Shown here: in pieces, positions 43,094 through 52,393 of the stretch
Layout: each line of letters opens with the position of its first letter
Position numbering within the stretch: the stretch's first letter is position 1
Assembly: GCF_022811705.1 (NCBI RefSeq)
Contig: NZ_CP094528.1
Location: 1,488,001-1,552,000, forward strand
DNA from: Agromyces larvae
Lineage (GTDB): Bacteria; Actinomycetota; Actinomycetes; Actinomycetales; Microbacteriaceae
Length of the DNA stretch: 64,000 nt
Direction: 5' to 3'
Notes under the pieces: generated by a model
Databases searched by the model: none
Told to the model about the DNA's origin: nothing
The model's input: only the letters and a program-made list of their open reading frames with translations
Made by a program: the position numbers and the translations under genes

Positions 43094-44668
43094 CTACGCG
43101 CGCACGGCGGCCGCGAGGATCTCGGGCCCGCGGCGCTGGAACACCAGGCCGCCGAGCAGGATCCCGGCGATCAGCACGATCACCCCGAGCCCCGTGCCGG
43201 CGGCGAGCGACGCGAGATGCCAGGAGGGGTCGACGAACAGTCCGAGATAGCCGAACCACAGTGCGGGCAGCGCGAAGATGCCGGCTCCGATCATCGTGAT
43301 CGACTGCACGAGCGCCGTGATCGCACCGGTCGACTGCGGCTGCTGGAACGGGCTGTCGCCCGGCCTCACCGCGGGGTACGGGAACCGCGCCGAACTGAAG
43401 GCGCCCACTCCCAGCCCCGACAGCAGCAGCGCCGAGCTCACGCCGATGAGGCTCGGCAGGACGCGCCAGTCGTCGAGCACGAACGCGGTCACGGCGCTGC
43501 CGAGACCGATCACGACGATGCCGCCGATGAGCACCGGCACGATACGGCCGAGCCGATCGGATGCCCCGCGAACCCCCGAAGCGACGTGCAGCCACACCGC
43601 GGTCGAGTCGTAGGCCGTGTCGTTGTGCAGGCTCCAGCCGAGGAAGAGGCAGATCAGCGGCACCGGGATGAGCGGCAGGTAGTCGCCCGGAACGCCCGCG
43701 ATCGCGAGCGGCACGACCACGAACACCGGCACCAGCGGCACCATGATGAACGAGACCCAGTACCGGGCATCGCGGAACCAGTAGGTGAGGCTGCGCGCCA
43801 TGATCGCACCCGACGCCGTGCCCGGCGTGCGGTCGAACCATCCGAGCCCACGGTACGCCTTGGCCGCGGCCTCGCGACCGGGCGTGACGAGCATGCGGGC
43901 GACGAGGCGCACCCACGCGAGCCAGATCAGCCAGAGCGTCGCCGCGGCGATGAGGAGCTTCACGATCGCGGGCAGCCAGGCGCCCGACGCCGCGTCGCCG
44001 GGCACCGCGAACGCGGCCCCGAGCGGGGTCCACGAGAGCACGCCCGCGATCTGCTCGAGCACGCGCACGCCCTGGCGGGCCCAGTCGATCGAGGCGAGCA
44101 CCACGATCACCGGCGAGAGCATCACGATGAGCACGAGGCCCACGACGCCCGAGATCTCGCGCGCGCGCCGCGTGGCGAGCAGCAGCGACGCCAGCGACGT
44201 CGAGACTCTCGCCAGCAGCAGGCAGGTGCCGAAGGCGAATGCGCCGGCGAGGATCGCGAGAACGGTCTCGCCGAATCCGCGGCTCCAGGTGATCACGGTG
44301 CCGATCAGGATGATCGCGAGCACGAGTGCCGGGATGCCGACCAGCGCGGTCACCGCGAGCGCGAACGCGAGCGGCCGGTCGCCGATGCCGAACAGCGCGA
44401 ACCGGCGGGGGCCGAGGGTGTCGTCGACGCCGAACACGAGCGGCACCAGCACGAAGCCGACGACCGCGAGCGAGCCGGCGACCACGATGCCGTCGCGCAC
44501 GAGCTGCACGTCATCGGCGAACCGCAGCCCGACGAGCGCGCCGAACAGCAGCACCGCGAGCCCCAGCCCGTACGCCAGCCCCAGCACGATGCCCACGACC
44601 TGCCACGGACTCCGCCGGAAGATGTTCGCGAGCAGCTGCAGCTTCAGTCGGAGAAACTGTGCAACCAT
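43094..44668 (-). CDS. ABC-2-like exporter permease
   Basis: A 524-residue membrane protein with about twelve helices (VVGIVLGLAYGLGLAVLLFGALVG, IVVAGSLAVVGFVLVPLVFG, GLGVIVLIAGILLGGLVFQRRG). It overlaps the upstream ATPase gene by 25 bases. The pairing makes an exporter, but ABC-2 motifs are weak; family placement is by arrangement. Substrate unknown. Confidence 0.8.
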   Translation of the reverse strand: MVAQFLRLKLQLLANIFRRSPWQVVGIVLGLAYGLGLAVLLFGALVGLRFADDVQLVRDGIVVAGSLAVVGFVLVPLVFGVDDTLGPRRFALFGIGDRPLAFALAVTALVGIPALVLAIILIGTVITWSRGFGETVLAILAGAFAFGTCLLLARVSTSLASLLLATRRAREISGVVGLVLIVMLSPVIVVLASIDWARQGVRVLEQIAGVLSWTPLGAAFAVPGDAASGAWLPAIVKLLIAAATLWLIWLAWVRLVARMLVTPGREAAAKAYRGLGWFDRTPGTASGAIMARSLTYWFRDARYWVSFIMVPLVPVFVVVPLAIAGVPGDYLPLIPVPLICLFLGWSLHNDTAYDSTAVWLHVASGVRGASDRLGRIVPVLIGGIVVIGLGSAVTAFVLDDWRVLPSLIGVSSALLLSGLGVGAFSSARFPYPAVRPGDSPFQQPQSTGAITALVQSITMIGAGIFALPALWFGYLGLFVDPSWHLASLAAGTGLGVIVLIAGILLGGLVFQRRGPEILAAAVRA

Positions 44669-46290
44669 TCCATCCCCTCGGCCGCCTTGCGCCCGCCTGC
44701 GAGCTCCACGAACCGTTCTTCGAGGCTCTCGCCCCGGCGCACCTCGTCGAGCGTGCCCGAGGCGAGGATGCGGCCGCTCACCACGACGGCGACCGAGTCG
44801 CAGACTCGTTCGATGAGGTCCATGCTGTGACTCGACAGCAGCACGGTGCCGCCGCCGGCGACGTACCGCTCGAGGATCTCGGTGAGGTTCGCCGCCGACA
44901 CCGGGTCGACCGACTCGAACGGTTCGTCCAGCACGAGCAGCCGCGGCGAGTGGATCATCGCGCACGCGAGAGCGATCTTCTTCGTCATGCCGGCGGAGTA
45001 GTCGGCGACGAGGCGGTCGATCGCGTCGTCGAGCGCGAACGCGGCGACCAGGTCGGCGCTGCGCTCCTTGACGGTACGCGGGTCGAGCCCGCGCAGGATG
45101 CCCGAGTAGTAGAGGAGCTGGGCTCCGGTGAGGCGGTCGAACAGGCGCAGCCGGTCGGGCAGCACGCCCGTGTTGCGCTTGGCGTGCTTCGGGTCGGCCC
45201 ATGCATCGATGCCGTGGATGCGCACGGTTCCCGCGTCGGGACGCAGCAGGCCGGTGACCATCGACAGGGTCGTGGTCTTGCCGGCGCCGTTCGGCCCGAC
45301 GATGCCGAAGAAGGAGCCGACGCGCACGTCGAGCGACACCCGGTCGACCGCCGTGTTCGCCCCGAAACGCTTCTCGAGCCCGTCGATCTCGAGCACGGTC
45401 GCGGCGTCGGCCGGCGGCGCCACGCGCGCCGGTCGCAGGGTGCGCGCCTCGTTCGGCTTCGGGCGCACCGGCAGCGGCACGACCTCGGTCACGCGGGGCG
45501 ATTCATCGGATGCCTCGGACAGTGCGGAGACCTCGGATGCCTCGACCTCTGGCTCCTCGACGACGGACTCCTCGACCACCGGCGCTTCGACGACCGGCGC
45601 CGCTTCAACCGGCCCGTCCTCGACCAGCGCCACTTCGAGCGGTACTTCCTCGACCGGCGCTTCCTCGACCGGCGCTTCCTCGACCGGCGCTTCCTCGACC
45701 GGCGCTTCCTCGACCGGCGCCTCCTCGACCGGCGCCTCCTCGACCGACGCTTCCTCGACCGGCGCCTCCGCGATCTCCGTCTCGGGCTCCGCGAGCTTCG
45801 CGTCCGCGATCTCGGCGTCCGCGATGGCGATCTGCGCCGCTGCGAGCTCGGCAGCCGTCCGCCGTTGCTTCTTCTCGACGGGTTCCGCCTCGCTCCGGCG
45901 CGGCGGCTCGAGCTCGGTGGTCTCGGTCGTGATCGACGCGGCAATGCGCTCGCGCTGCTTCGCTGCCGTCGCGTTGCTGCGGGTGCGGCCGCCCGCCGTC
46001 GTCGCCGAACCGGCGGCCTTCTTGTTCGCCGTCGTGCGGGAGCTCTTCGCAGCTGCGGATCTGGCCGCCGTCGACTTGGCCGACGCCGCCTTCGATGCGT
46101 TCGTGCGCTTGGATGCGGTCGGCGCGGCCGACGAGGCATCCGTCTCGCTCTTCGGTCGGCGCGGACGCGGCGTGCGCGCGGCACCCGAGGTCGGGCGGGC
46201 GGGACGAGTCGACGAAGTCCCCGGATCGGCTGTCTCCCCCGAGCCGGTGGCTTCTGGCTCGTCCTTGGGTGAGCGCGAAACTGAAGTCAC
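44644..46290 (-). CDS. ABC ATPase with repeat-rich N-terminal extension
   Basis: A 548-residue protein. The last 245 residues are an ABC ATPase: IDGLEKRFGANTAVDRVSL, Walker A VGPNGAGKTTTLSMV, signature YSAGMTKKIALACAM and LLVLDEPFESVDPVSAAN. The first 300 residues are extra: a histone-H1-like Ala/Lys/Thr/Ser part (about 35-95; ASKAASAKSTAARSAAAKSS), then Ala/Glu-rich stretches and at 176-215 eight tandem VEEAP-type units. TACGTT six bases before the GTG start. The extension could tether the exporter to another surface or complex; it is not part of known ABC ATPases. Confidence 0.9.
   Translation of the reverse strand: MTSVSRSPKDEPEATGSGETADPGTSSTRPARPTSGAARTPRPRRPKSETDASSAAPTASKRTNASKAASAKSTAARSAAAKSSRTTANKKAAGSATTAGGRTRSNATAAKQRERIAASITTETTELEPPRRSEAEPVEKKQRRTAAELAAAQIAIADAEIADAKLAEPETEIAEAPVEEASVEEAPVEEAPVEEAPVEEAPVEEAPVEEAPVEEVPLEVALVEDGPVEAAPVVEAPVVEESVVEEPEVEASEVSALSEASDESPRVTEVVPLPVRPKPNEARTLRPARVAPPADAATVLEIDGLEKRFGANTAVDRVSLDVRVGSFFGIVGPNGAGKTTTLSMVTGLLRPDAGTVRIHGIDAWADPKHAKRNTGVLPDRLRLFDRLTGAQLLYYSGILRGLDPRTVKERSADLVAAFALDDAIDRLVADYSAGMTKKIALACAMIHSPRLLVLDEPFESVDPVSAANLTEILERYVAGGGTVLLSSHSMDLIERVCDSVAVVVSGRILASGTLDEVRRGESLEERFVELAGGRKAAEGMEWLHSFSD
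45646..45765. repeat. 15-bp tandem repeat, eight copies, in frame
   Basis: Eight units of TTCCTCGACCGGCGC (two with T to C at position 1, one G to A). On the minus strand they read VEEAP repeatedly inside the N-terminal extension of the ABC ATPase. Copy-number change keeps the frame. Confidence 0.92.
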
Positions 46291-46558
46291 CCGCCCAACG
46301 TACCAACGAGTCCGCTTCGAGCGTGTGTTTCGCCGACATCCTCAGTCTTCAGGAGGACGCAACCTGAACACCCGCTGGACGTCAGATCACGATCCGAGCA
46401 CGAGCGTCCACCCTCCCATGCGCCCGTCGGGGGCGAGCCGGTAGGCTGTGGGACGGCATAACGGCGTGTCCAAACGTGTACTTCCGGGTGAACCGACGGC
46501 GAACATCCTGCGTAGCGCAGGGCGTGGGTCGCGGCATCCGATCGACCAAGGAGATGCA

Positions 46559-47251
46559 GTGACCACGCAGATCGTGATTCTCGCAGCCGGCATGGGGAGC
46601 CGGCTCGGACGATCCCTTCCCAAGCCCCTCACCGAGCTCAGCGACGGCCGCACCATCATGCGCCAGCAGTTCGACAACATCCGTCACTCGTTCGGCGACG
46701 CCGCCGACGTGACGATCGTCGTCGGCTACAAGCTCGAGCACATCATGGAGGCGTTCCCGCAGGCCTCCTTCGTCTACAACGAGGAGTACGACCAGACGAA
46801 CACCTCGAAGTCGCTCATGCGCGCGCTCACCGCGTCGCAGCCGGGCGGCGTGCTGTGGATGAACGGCGACGTCGTCTTCGACCCGCGCATCCTCGACCGC
46901 GCCGTGCCGCTCATCGCACGCGACCAGTCGTTCGTGACCGTGAACCACGCGAAGGTCTCCGACGAAGAGGTGAAGTACACGATCAGCGCCGAGGGCTACG
47001 TCAAGGAGCTCTCGAAGACCGTCAAGGGCGGGCTCGGCGAGGCCGTCGGCATCAACTACATCTCGTCGCGCGACAAGGCGGTGTTCCTGCACCACCTGCA
47101 GCGCGTCAACGACCAGGACTACTTCGAGCGCGGCCTCGAGCTGGCCATCGAGAAGAACGGCATCCTCGTGGAGCCGATGGACATCTCCGACCTGTACGCG
47201 GTCGAGATCGACTTCGCCGAAGACCTGGAGCGAGCCAACCACTTCGTGTGA
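46559..47251 (+). CDS. Nucleotidyltransferase (LicC/sugar-CTP type)
   Basis: A 230-residue enzyme: IVILAAGMGSRLGRSLPKPL is the NTP-transferase loop, VLWMNGDVVFDP the metal-binding Asp, and VKGGLGEAVGINYIS the substrate loop. Related enzymes make CDP-choline or CDP-sugar/alcohols. Near teichoic-acid genes, it could make the CDP-polyol used by them. AAGGAG five bases before GTG. The transcript has a 106-base leader from a TAGGCT box at 46444 and a small hairpin (CCTGCG/CGCAGG, 46507-46521). Confidence 0.85.
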   Translation: MTTQIVILAAGMGSRLGRSLPKPLTELSDGRTIMRQQFDNIRHSFGDAADVTIVVGYKLEHIMEAFPQASFVYNEEYDQTNTSKSLMRALTASQPGGVLWMNGDVVFDPRILDRAVPLIARDQSFVTVNHAKVSDEEVKYTISAEGYVKELSKTVKGGLGEAVGINYISSRDKAVFLHHLQRVNDQDYFERGLELAIEKNGILVEPMDISDLYAVEIDFAEDLERANHFV

Positions 47252-47280
47252 TCGCACGGAACCACTGCACCACAGCAGGA

Positions 47281-47316
47281 GAGCGGATGCCCCCGACGGG
47301 GCATCCGCTCTTCTTC
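47281..47316 (+). terminator. Intrinsic terminator
   Basis: 13-bp stem GAGCGGATGCCCC / GGGGCATCCGCTC with loop CGAC, followed by TTCTTC. It ends the nucleotidyltransferase transcript. Confidence 0.85.
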
Positions 47317-47353
47317 GTCCAGGTCCTTCTTCGCCGGGTCTCGCGTCCGAGCG

Positions 47354-47917
47354 CTACTCGCGATTCGCCGCCGTCCGTGCCGAGCGGGCGACGCCCGCGC
47401 GCTCGAGTGCGTTCGCGATGACCCGCCCGATCCAGATGAACAGCACCGGGCTGAGCACCCACGCGGCGAGCGCGATCACCCACGCCCACCAGGCGTAGTG
47501 CTCGGCGCCGAGCGCGAAGAACACGCCCACCGCGAGCACCAGGCCGGCGAACGCGCCCGACACGTAGAACATCCACGGATCCCAGCGGCGGTAGCGGGTG
47601 ACGAGGAACGGGATCTCGAGCAGCAGCCCCACCAGCAGCCCGGTGCCGAGGTAGCGGCCGAACCACCAGGGCGCGAACGCGGCGCCGACGAGGCCCGCGA
47701 TGAGGCCGGTGAGCAGCCCCGTACCCGGGCGGCGCAGCAGCGAGAGCCCGACGACGCTCGGCAGGAAGTGGGTTCCGGCGGTCAGGCCGTACAGCATCGG
47801 GCCGAAGACGGCGAAGGCCGCTGCGAGGTAGCCGGATGCTCCGGCCACGAGCCCGCCGCCGACGCCGATCGCCGCACAACTCAGGAGGATGCTGGTACTG
47901 GTTCGTCGCGCGGGCAC
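47354..47917 (-). CDS. Small integral membrane protein, ECF S-component-like
   Basis: A 187-residue protein with about five helices (AAIGVGGGLVAGASGYLAAAFAVFG, PMLYGLTAGTHFLPSVVGLSLL, ...). The G-T-H-F-L-P turn and Gly-rich helix 1 resemble ECF transporter S components of the YkoE/thiamine type, but no companion ATPase is next to it; assignment is tentative. Convergent to the nucleotidyltransferase and divergent from the wall-polymer permease. Confidence 0.6.
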   Translation of the reverse strand: MPARRTSTSILLSCAAIGVGGGLVAGASGYLAAAFAVFGPMLYGLTAGTHFLPSVVGLSLLRRPGTGLLTGLIAGLVGAAFAPWWFGRYLGTGLLVGLLLEIPFLVTRYRRWDPWMFYVSGAFAGLVLAVGVFFALGAEHYAWWAWVIALAAWVLSPVLFIWIGRVIANALERAGVARSARTAANRE

Positions 47918-47948
47918 CCTGCAAATCTACCGCCGCGCGCCATCTACG

Positions 47949-48758
47949 ATGAGTGTCGTGACGAGCTATGCCGAGACGCATCCGCTGCAGCGGACGCGAT
48001 GGGGGCGTTATCGCCACGCCCTGTGGCTGCTCACCACGCGTGACCTGAAGGTGCGCTACTCCACGTCGGCGCTGGGGTACCTCTGGAGCGTGCTGGACCC
48101 GCTCGTGATGGCCGGCATCTACTGGTTCGTGTTCACGCAGGTGTTCCAGCGGGGCGTCGGGCAGACGCCGTACATCGTGTTCCTGCTCGCCGCATTGCTG
48201 CCGTGGATGTGGTTCAACGGTGCCGTGTCGGATTCGACGCGCGCGTTCCTGAAGGACGCGAAGCTCGTGCGGTCGACGATGATCCCGCGGACGATCTGGG
48301 TGAACCGCATCGTGCTGTCGAAGGGCATCGAGTTCCTGCTGTCGATCCCGGTGCTCGCGCTGTTCGCGATCGTGTTCGGGGCGCCGGTGTCGTGGGAGCT
48401 CGTGTTCTTCCCGCTCGCGATCGTGCTGCAGGCGGTGCTCACCGCCGGGGTGTGCCTGATCGTCGCGCCGTTGGTGGTGTTCTTCCGCGACCTCGAGCGG
48501 GCGGTGAAGCTCGTGCTGCGGTTCCTGTTCTACGCGTCGCCGATCATCTACGGCACGACCGACCTGCCGGGCGGATTCGGGTTCTGGGCGGCGTTCAACC
48601 CGCTGAGCGGGGTGTTCTCGCTCTACCGTGCCGGGTTCTTCCCGCAGGAGCTGAACTGGTTCGACGTCGGCGTGTCGGCGGCGATGTCGCTGCTCATCCT
48701 GGCGGTGGGGCTCTGGGTGTTCCGGTCGTCGGAACGACAGGTGCTGAAGGAGATCTGA
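47949..48758 (+). CDS. Wall-polymer exporter permease (TagG/Wzm type)
   Basis: A 269-residue ABC-2 permease: TTRDLKVRYSTSALGYLWSVLDPLVMAGIYWFVF is the start of the family core, six helices in all, and QELNWFDVGVSAAMSLLILAVG at the C terminus. The next gene encodes its ATPase. A GTG at 47958 lies seven bases after TACGAT and may be the true leaderless start; ATG is at 47949. Exports teichoic acid or O-antigen-like polymers. Confidence 0.9.
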   Translation: MSVVTSYAETHPLQRTRWGRYRHALWLLTTRDLKVRYSTSALGYLWSVLDPLVMAGIYWFVFTQVFQRGVGQTPYIVFLLAALLPWMWFNGAVSDSTRAFLKDAKLVRSTMIPRTIWVNRIVLSKGIEFLLSIPVLALFAIVFGAPVSWELVFFPLAIVLQAVLTAGVCLIVAPLVVFFRDLERAVKLVLRFLFYASPIIYGTTDLPGGFGFWAAFNPLSGVFSLYRAGFFPQELNWFDVGVSAAMSLLILAVGLWVFRSSERQVLKEI

Positions 48759-49543
48759 TGGGCGAAGCATCCGTCGTCCCCGCCGCGCCCGCTGCCGGCG
48801 CCGCCGACGCGGCCATCCGCATCGAAGGACTCGGCATCCGATTCCGGCGCAACCGGCGCGGGCGCCGATCGTTCAAGGACCTGTTGGCGGGCCGCAAGCG
48901 TCGCACCCGACCAGGCGAGTTCTGGGCGCTGCGCGACGTGAACGCGGTGGTGCGCCCGGGCGAAGCGATCGGCGTGGTCGGCCGCAACGGGCAGGGCAAA
49001 TCCACCCTGTTGAAGCTGGTCGCCGGTGTGATGATCCCCGATGAGGGAAGCGTGCAGATCACCGACGGGGTCGCGCCGCTCATCGAGATCACGGGCGGAT
49101 TCGTCGACGACCTCACCGTGCGCGACAACGTCTACCTCACCGCAGGGCTGCACGGCATGTCGCGAGCGCAGATCGATGCGAAGTTCGACGAGATCGTCGG
49201 GTTCGCCGAGATCCCCGACTTCGTCGACACGCCCTACAAGCACCTGTCCAGCGGCATGAAGGTGCGCATCGCGTTCGCCGTGATCTCGCAGCTCGAGGAG
49301 CCGATCATGCTCGTCGACGAAGTGCTCGCGGTCGGCGACAAGGCGTTCCGCGAGAAGTGCTACGCACGGATCGAGGAGATGCTCGCGGGCGGGCGCACCC
49401 TCTTCTTCGTGTCGCACAACGAGCGCGACCTGCGCCGGTTCTGCACGCGCGGGCTCTACCTCGACGGCGGACGGCTCGTGCTCGACGGACCGATCGGCGA
49501 CGTGCTCGACCGGTACAACGCGGATCACGGGCTGCTGAAGTAG
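48758..49543 (+). CDS. Wall-polymer exporter ATPase (TagH/Wzt type)
   Basis: A 261-residue ATPase: IRIEGLGIRFRRNRRGRRSFKDLLAGRKRR, Walker A VGRNGQGKSTLLKLVAG, signature HLSSGMKVRIAFAVI. It has the long N-terminal arm typical of Wzt/TagH but no C-terminal carbohydrate-binding domain, so substrate recognition is simple. Overlaps the permease stop with TGATG. Confidence 0.93.
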   Translation: MGEASVVPAAPAAGAADAAIRIEGLGIRFRRNRRGRRSFKDLLAGRKRRTRPGEFWALRDVNAVVRPGEAIGVVGRNGQGKSTLLKLVAGVMIPDEGSVQITDGVAPLIEITGGFVDDLTVRDNVYLTAGLHGMSRAQIDAKFDEIVGFAEIPDFVDTPYKHLSSGMKVRIAFAVISQLEEPIMLVDEVLAVGDKAFREKCYARIEEMLAGGRTLFFVSHNERDLRRFCTRGLYLDGGRLVLDGPIGDVLDRYNADHGLLK

Positions 49544-49644
49544 TCACGCGGAGGTCTCCCGGTGGCGCGGCGAGGCCGTGACGGCGGCGCGAACCCGCTG
49601 GCAACCGCCGACGCCTTGCCAGCCTCGCCGCCTATGATCCCTGC

Positions 49645-50760
49645 ATGCCCGAGCGCGTGTACCGCATCACCTCGATGAAGCAGGGAGCCCCTGCCGAGAC
49701 GTCGCCGAGTTCGAGCGATGGGGCGGCTGGGGCCGCCGGGAATGCGGAGTTCGTCGACGAGGGCCGTGCGCACGGAGTCGAACGCGCGATCGACCGGGTG
49801 CTGGCGATCCAGCGGCCGGTCGTGGTGGCGCACCTCCGTGGCATCCGTCGTCGTGTTCCCGGCGCGACGCCCGACCAGCTCGTGCGCATCCTGGAGCGGC
49901 GCTATCTCGCCGCCGTCACGACCGGTGGGGCCGCGGTCGGGGCGACCGCGGTGATCCCCGGGATCTCGACCGGCATCACGCTCGCGCTGTCGGGGGTCGA
50001 GACGGCCGGGTTCCTCGAAGCGACCGCCCTGTTCGCGCAGTCGGTCGCCGAGGTGCACGGCATCCCGATCGACAACCCCGATCGGGCGCGCGCGCTCGTG
50101 ATGACCCTCATGCTCGGCCGTGAAGGCAGCGACCTCGTCCGGCAGTTCGCGGCGCAGGCGACCGGCACCGGCGTCGCCCGCAGCGCGTACTGGGGCGAAC
50201 TGATCACGAACACGCTGCCGAAGGCCGTGATGGGAACCGTCGTCGACCGGCTGCGCAGCGTCTTCGTGAAGCAGTTCGCGGTGCGCGGCGGAGCCGGATT
50301 CATCGGCAAGGCCCTGCCGTTCGGCGTCGGCGCCGCGGTCGGCGGCATCGGCAACAACGTGCTCGGACGTCGGGTGCTCGCGCAGTCGCGGCTCGCGTTC
50401 GGGCAGGCGCCCGCGGTGCTGCCGGTCGAGCTCGAACCGGGTGAGAGCGACGGCGTCCTCCAGACCGCCGGAACCCGTCTCGCGACCGCCGGTTCCGCAC
50501 TCGGTGGTGCTGTGGCGAGCGCAGCGGTCGCGTCGGCGCGAGGCATCCGACGCGCGGGAGCCGCGACCGGAGCGGTGACCGCGCGCGGGGCGCGGGCGAT
50601 CACGCGTCGGCGCGGCGGTAACGACGACGCGGACGCAGACATGGTGGCCGGCGTGGACGCAGACATGGTGGCCGGCGTGGACGCAGACGAATCCACCGAC
50701 GAACCTACAGACGAACGCACCGACGGACCCACAGACGCACCCACAGACGAACGCGACTGA
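49645..50760 (+). CDS. Unidentified membrane-associated protein with repeat tail
   Basis: A 371-residue protein. Central part is Gly/Ala-rich (YLAAVTTGGAAVGATAVIPGISTGITLALSGVETAGFL), weakly EcsC-like, then GVGAAVGGIGNNVLGRRVL, resembling membrane-inserted helices. The C-terminal 100 residues are Ala-rich then acidic, with two DADMVAGV copies (24-bp repeat at 50632) and a T-D-x pattern. TATGAT six bases before ATG. Function unknown; next to the polymer exporter. Confidence 0.7.
   Translation: MPERVYRITSMKQGAPAETSPSSSDGAAGAAGNAEFVDEGRAHGVERAIDRVLAIQRPVVVAHLRGIRRRVPGATPDQLVRILERRYLAAVTTGGAAVGATAVIPGISTGITLALSGVETAGFLEATALFAQSVAEVHGIPIDNPDRARALVMTLMLGREGSDLVRQFAAQATGTGVARSAYWGELITNTLPKAVMGTVVDRLRSVFVKQFAVRGGAGFIGKALPFGVGAAVGGIGNNVLGRRVLAQSRLAFGQAPAVLPVELEPGESDGVLQTAGTRLATAGSALGGAVASAAVASARGIRRAGAATGAVTARGARAITRRRGGNDDADADMVAGVDADMVAGVDADESTDEPTDERTDGPTDAPTDERD
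50632..50690. repeat. 24-bp tandem repeat, two copies plus part
   Basis: Copies at 50632-50655 and 50656-50679, containing GCAGACATGGTGGCC, followed by a partial unit. Encodes two DADMVAGV units of the neighbouring gene's tail. Confidence 0.85.
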
Positions 50761-50799
50761 TCCAGCGTGCGTCGCTGGTTCCAGGGACGGGTCCGACGC

Positions 50800-50888
50800 C
50801 GTCGGGCGCTCCTCAACCGGCGCATCTCCGCACACGCTGGTCGAGGAGCGCCGGCGCAGCGGCGACGCGTCTCGAGACCCCGCAACCG
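50800..50888. repeat. REP-like element of the GTCTCGAGACC type
   Basis: The 148-base gap after 50760 contains GGTCGAGGAGCG and CGTCTCGAGACC, a second family of actinobacterial interspersed repeats known to form hairpins. No gene is seen. Confidence 0.5.
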
Positions 50889-50908
50889 GCGCGCCCCTCG
50901 CCCGATTC

Positions 50909-52207
50909 TCATGGCCCCGCACCGACACCGGCGCCCTGGGCAAACGCGTACTCGGGCTCGGTGACGTGCACCCGCCCGGTCGGACTGGTCCATTCGAGTC
51001 GCCCGCCGCCGAGTTGGCGCACGCGCCAGCCGCCGTGGTGTTTCACCCGGTGGTGGGCTCGGCAGAGACAGGCCAAGTTCGCCGCGTCGGTAGCTCCGCC
51101 ATCAGCCCAGTCGTCGGTGTGGTCGAGGTCGGTGCGACTCGCCGGCCGACTGCAGTTCGGGAACCGGCAGGTACCGTCGCGCACCCGCACGTACCCCGCG
51201 AGATCGGCGGGTACCCGGTACGTGTCGCGGCCGTACGAGAGGAACGCGCCCGTCTCGGGGTGGGTCAGGATGCGCCGCCAGCTCGTCGCGTTGCCGGCGA
51301 GCGCGGTCGCCGTCGCCGAGTCGATGGGGCCGTAGCCCTCGAGCTCGGCCGGCGCGTCGCCGATGCCGAGCAGCGCGAGCACCGGAACGGTGACGTGGAC
51401 CGTCGGGCGAATCGACGATTGCACCCGGCGCCACGCCTCATCGTCGAGGTGTTCGCCGGCAACCGTCGGTGCGATGCCGGTGAGCAGAAGGGCGGTCGCG
51501 ACATCCGCCAGATCTGCTCCCATCGCCTTCCGGTCGCCCGCCGCTCTGCCGGCCAGATCACGCACCCGCCCCTCGATCGCGATCGCGCGCTCGGCTTCGA
51601 TGAACAGGTGCAACCACGCCATGCCGTCGTCGGCCGGCTCGACCCAGAGCCGCCGCTCGGCCCGCGCGGCCGTGCGGCGGATCTCGCCCGACTCTGGATG
51701 CATCCGCTCGCGCAACCGGCGCGCGATGCGACGGAACTGCGCCGGCGTGCGCGTCGCCGCACGTTCGAGCAGCGCGGCTTCGAGCGCGGGCCGGGCGTCT
51801 TCGGGCACCGAGAGGACCTGCGCGATCACCTCGCGCGCGTGGGCCATCGAGATCTCACCGCGACCGAGCATCGCGCGGGTGGCCCGACCGGATACCTCGA
51901 GCCACCCGGCCTCGTCGACGAGCCCGTTCGCGGTGCGCTCGTGAACACGCAGCGTCACGGCGAGCTCGGCTGCGAAGGAGCGGCGTGCGAGCTCGGCGGC
52001 CTCGCCTGCCGTGAGCCCGATAGCCGGCTCGTCATCGATCACGAACGCGTCGGATGCTTCGGCGATGAGTTCGAGCTGCCGTGCCTGAGCTGCCCGGATC
52101 GCGTTTTCGAGCTCGGCGACCTCGGCGAGCGCGACCTCGACGCGCACGGCGGCAGCACGGGGCATCCGGAGCTCTGCCCGTGGTGCCGAGTGCGCGGTCG
52201 TCTGCAT
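50909..52207 (-). CDS. DUF222/HNH endonuclease-like protein
   Basis: A 432-residue protein of the 13E12/DUF222 family, common in multiple copies in Microbacteriaceae. N-terminal helical DUF222 (about 40-300); C-terminal HNH: VRDGTCRFPNCSRPASRTDLDHTDDWADGGATDAANLACLCRAHHRVKH, with the Cys pairs and the DHxx..N..xxH arrangement. Function unknown; may be a mobile or defence nuclease. No mobile-element ends are seen. Confidence 0.9.
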   Translation of the reverse strand: MQTTAHSAPRAELRMPRAAAVRVEVALAEVAELENAIRAAQARQLELIAEASDAFVIDDEPAIGLTAGEAAELARRSFAAELAVTLRVHERTANGLVDEAGWLEVSGRATRAMLGRGEISMAHAREVIAQVLSVPEDARPALEAALLERAATRTPAQFRRIARRLRERMHPESGEIRRTAARAERRLWVEPADDGMAWLHLFIEAERAIAIEGRVRDLAGRAAGDRKAMGADLADVATALLLTGIAPTVAGEHLDDEAWRRVQSSIRPTVHVTVPVLALLGIGDAPAELEGYGPIDSATATALAGNATSWRRILTHPETGAFLSYGRDTYRVPADLAGYVRVRDGTCRFPNCSRPASRTDLDHTDDWADGGATDAANLACLCRAHHRVKHHGGWRVRQLGGGRLEWTSPTGRVHVTEPEYAFAQGAGVGAGP

Positions 52208-52393
52208 GGATCGATCGAATCACCACCCACAGACATCGGATTCAGCGGCTGACCTGGTGATTGCAGCGACTCCTCCTCCACAGGCGAGGGGTTGCCTCCG
52301 AGTTTTCACAGGTCACCTGCGACGCGCCCCCTGCATGTCGGACGACCCTCGTAGCGTGCCGCCACGACCGCTCCCGTGACCGAGAGGACGACC

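Noticed and set aside
47354..47917. Full ECF transporter
   Set aside because: Only one S-like membrane protein is present; no EcfA or EcfT gene lies next to it.
50909..52207. Homing endonuclease or mobile element for the DUF222-HNH gene
   Set aside because: No inverted repeats, target duplication or intron borders are visible; such genes are common chromosomal members in this group.
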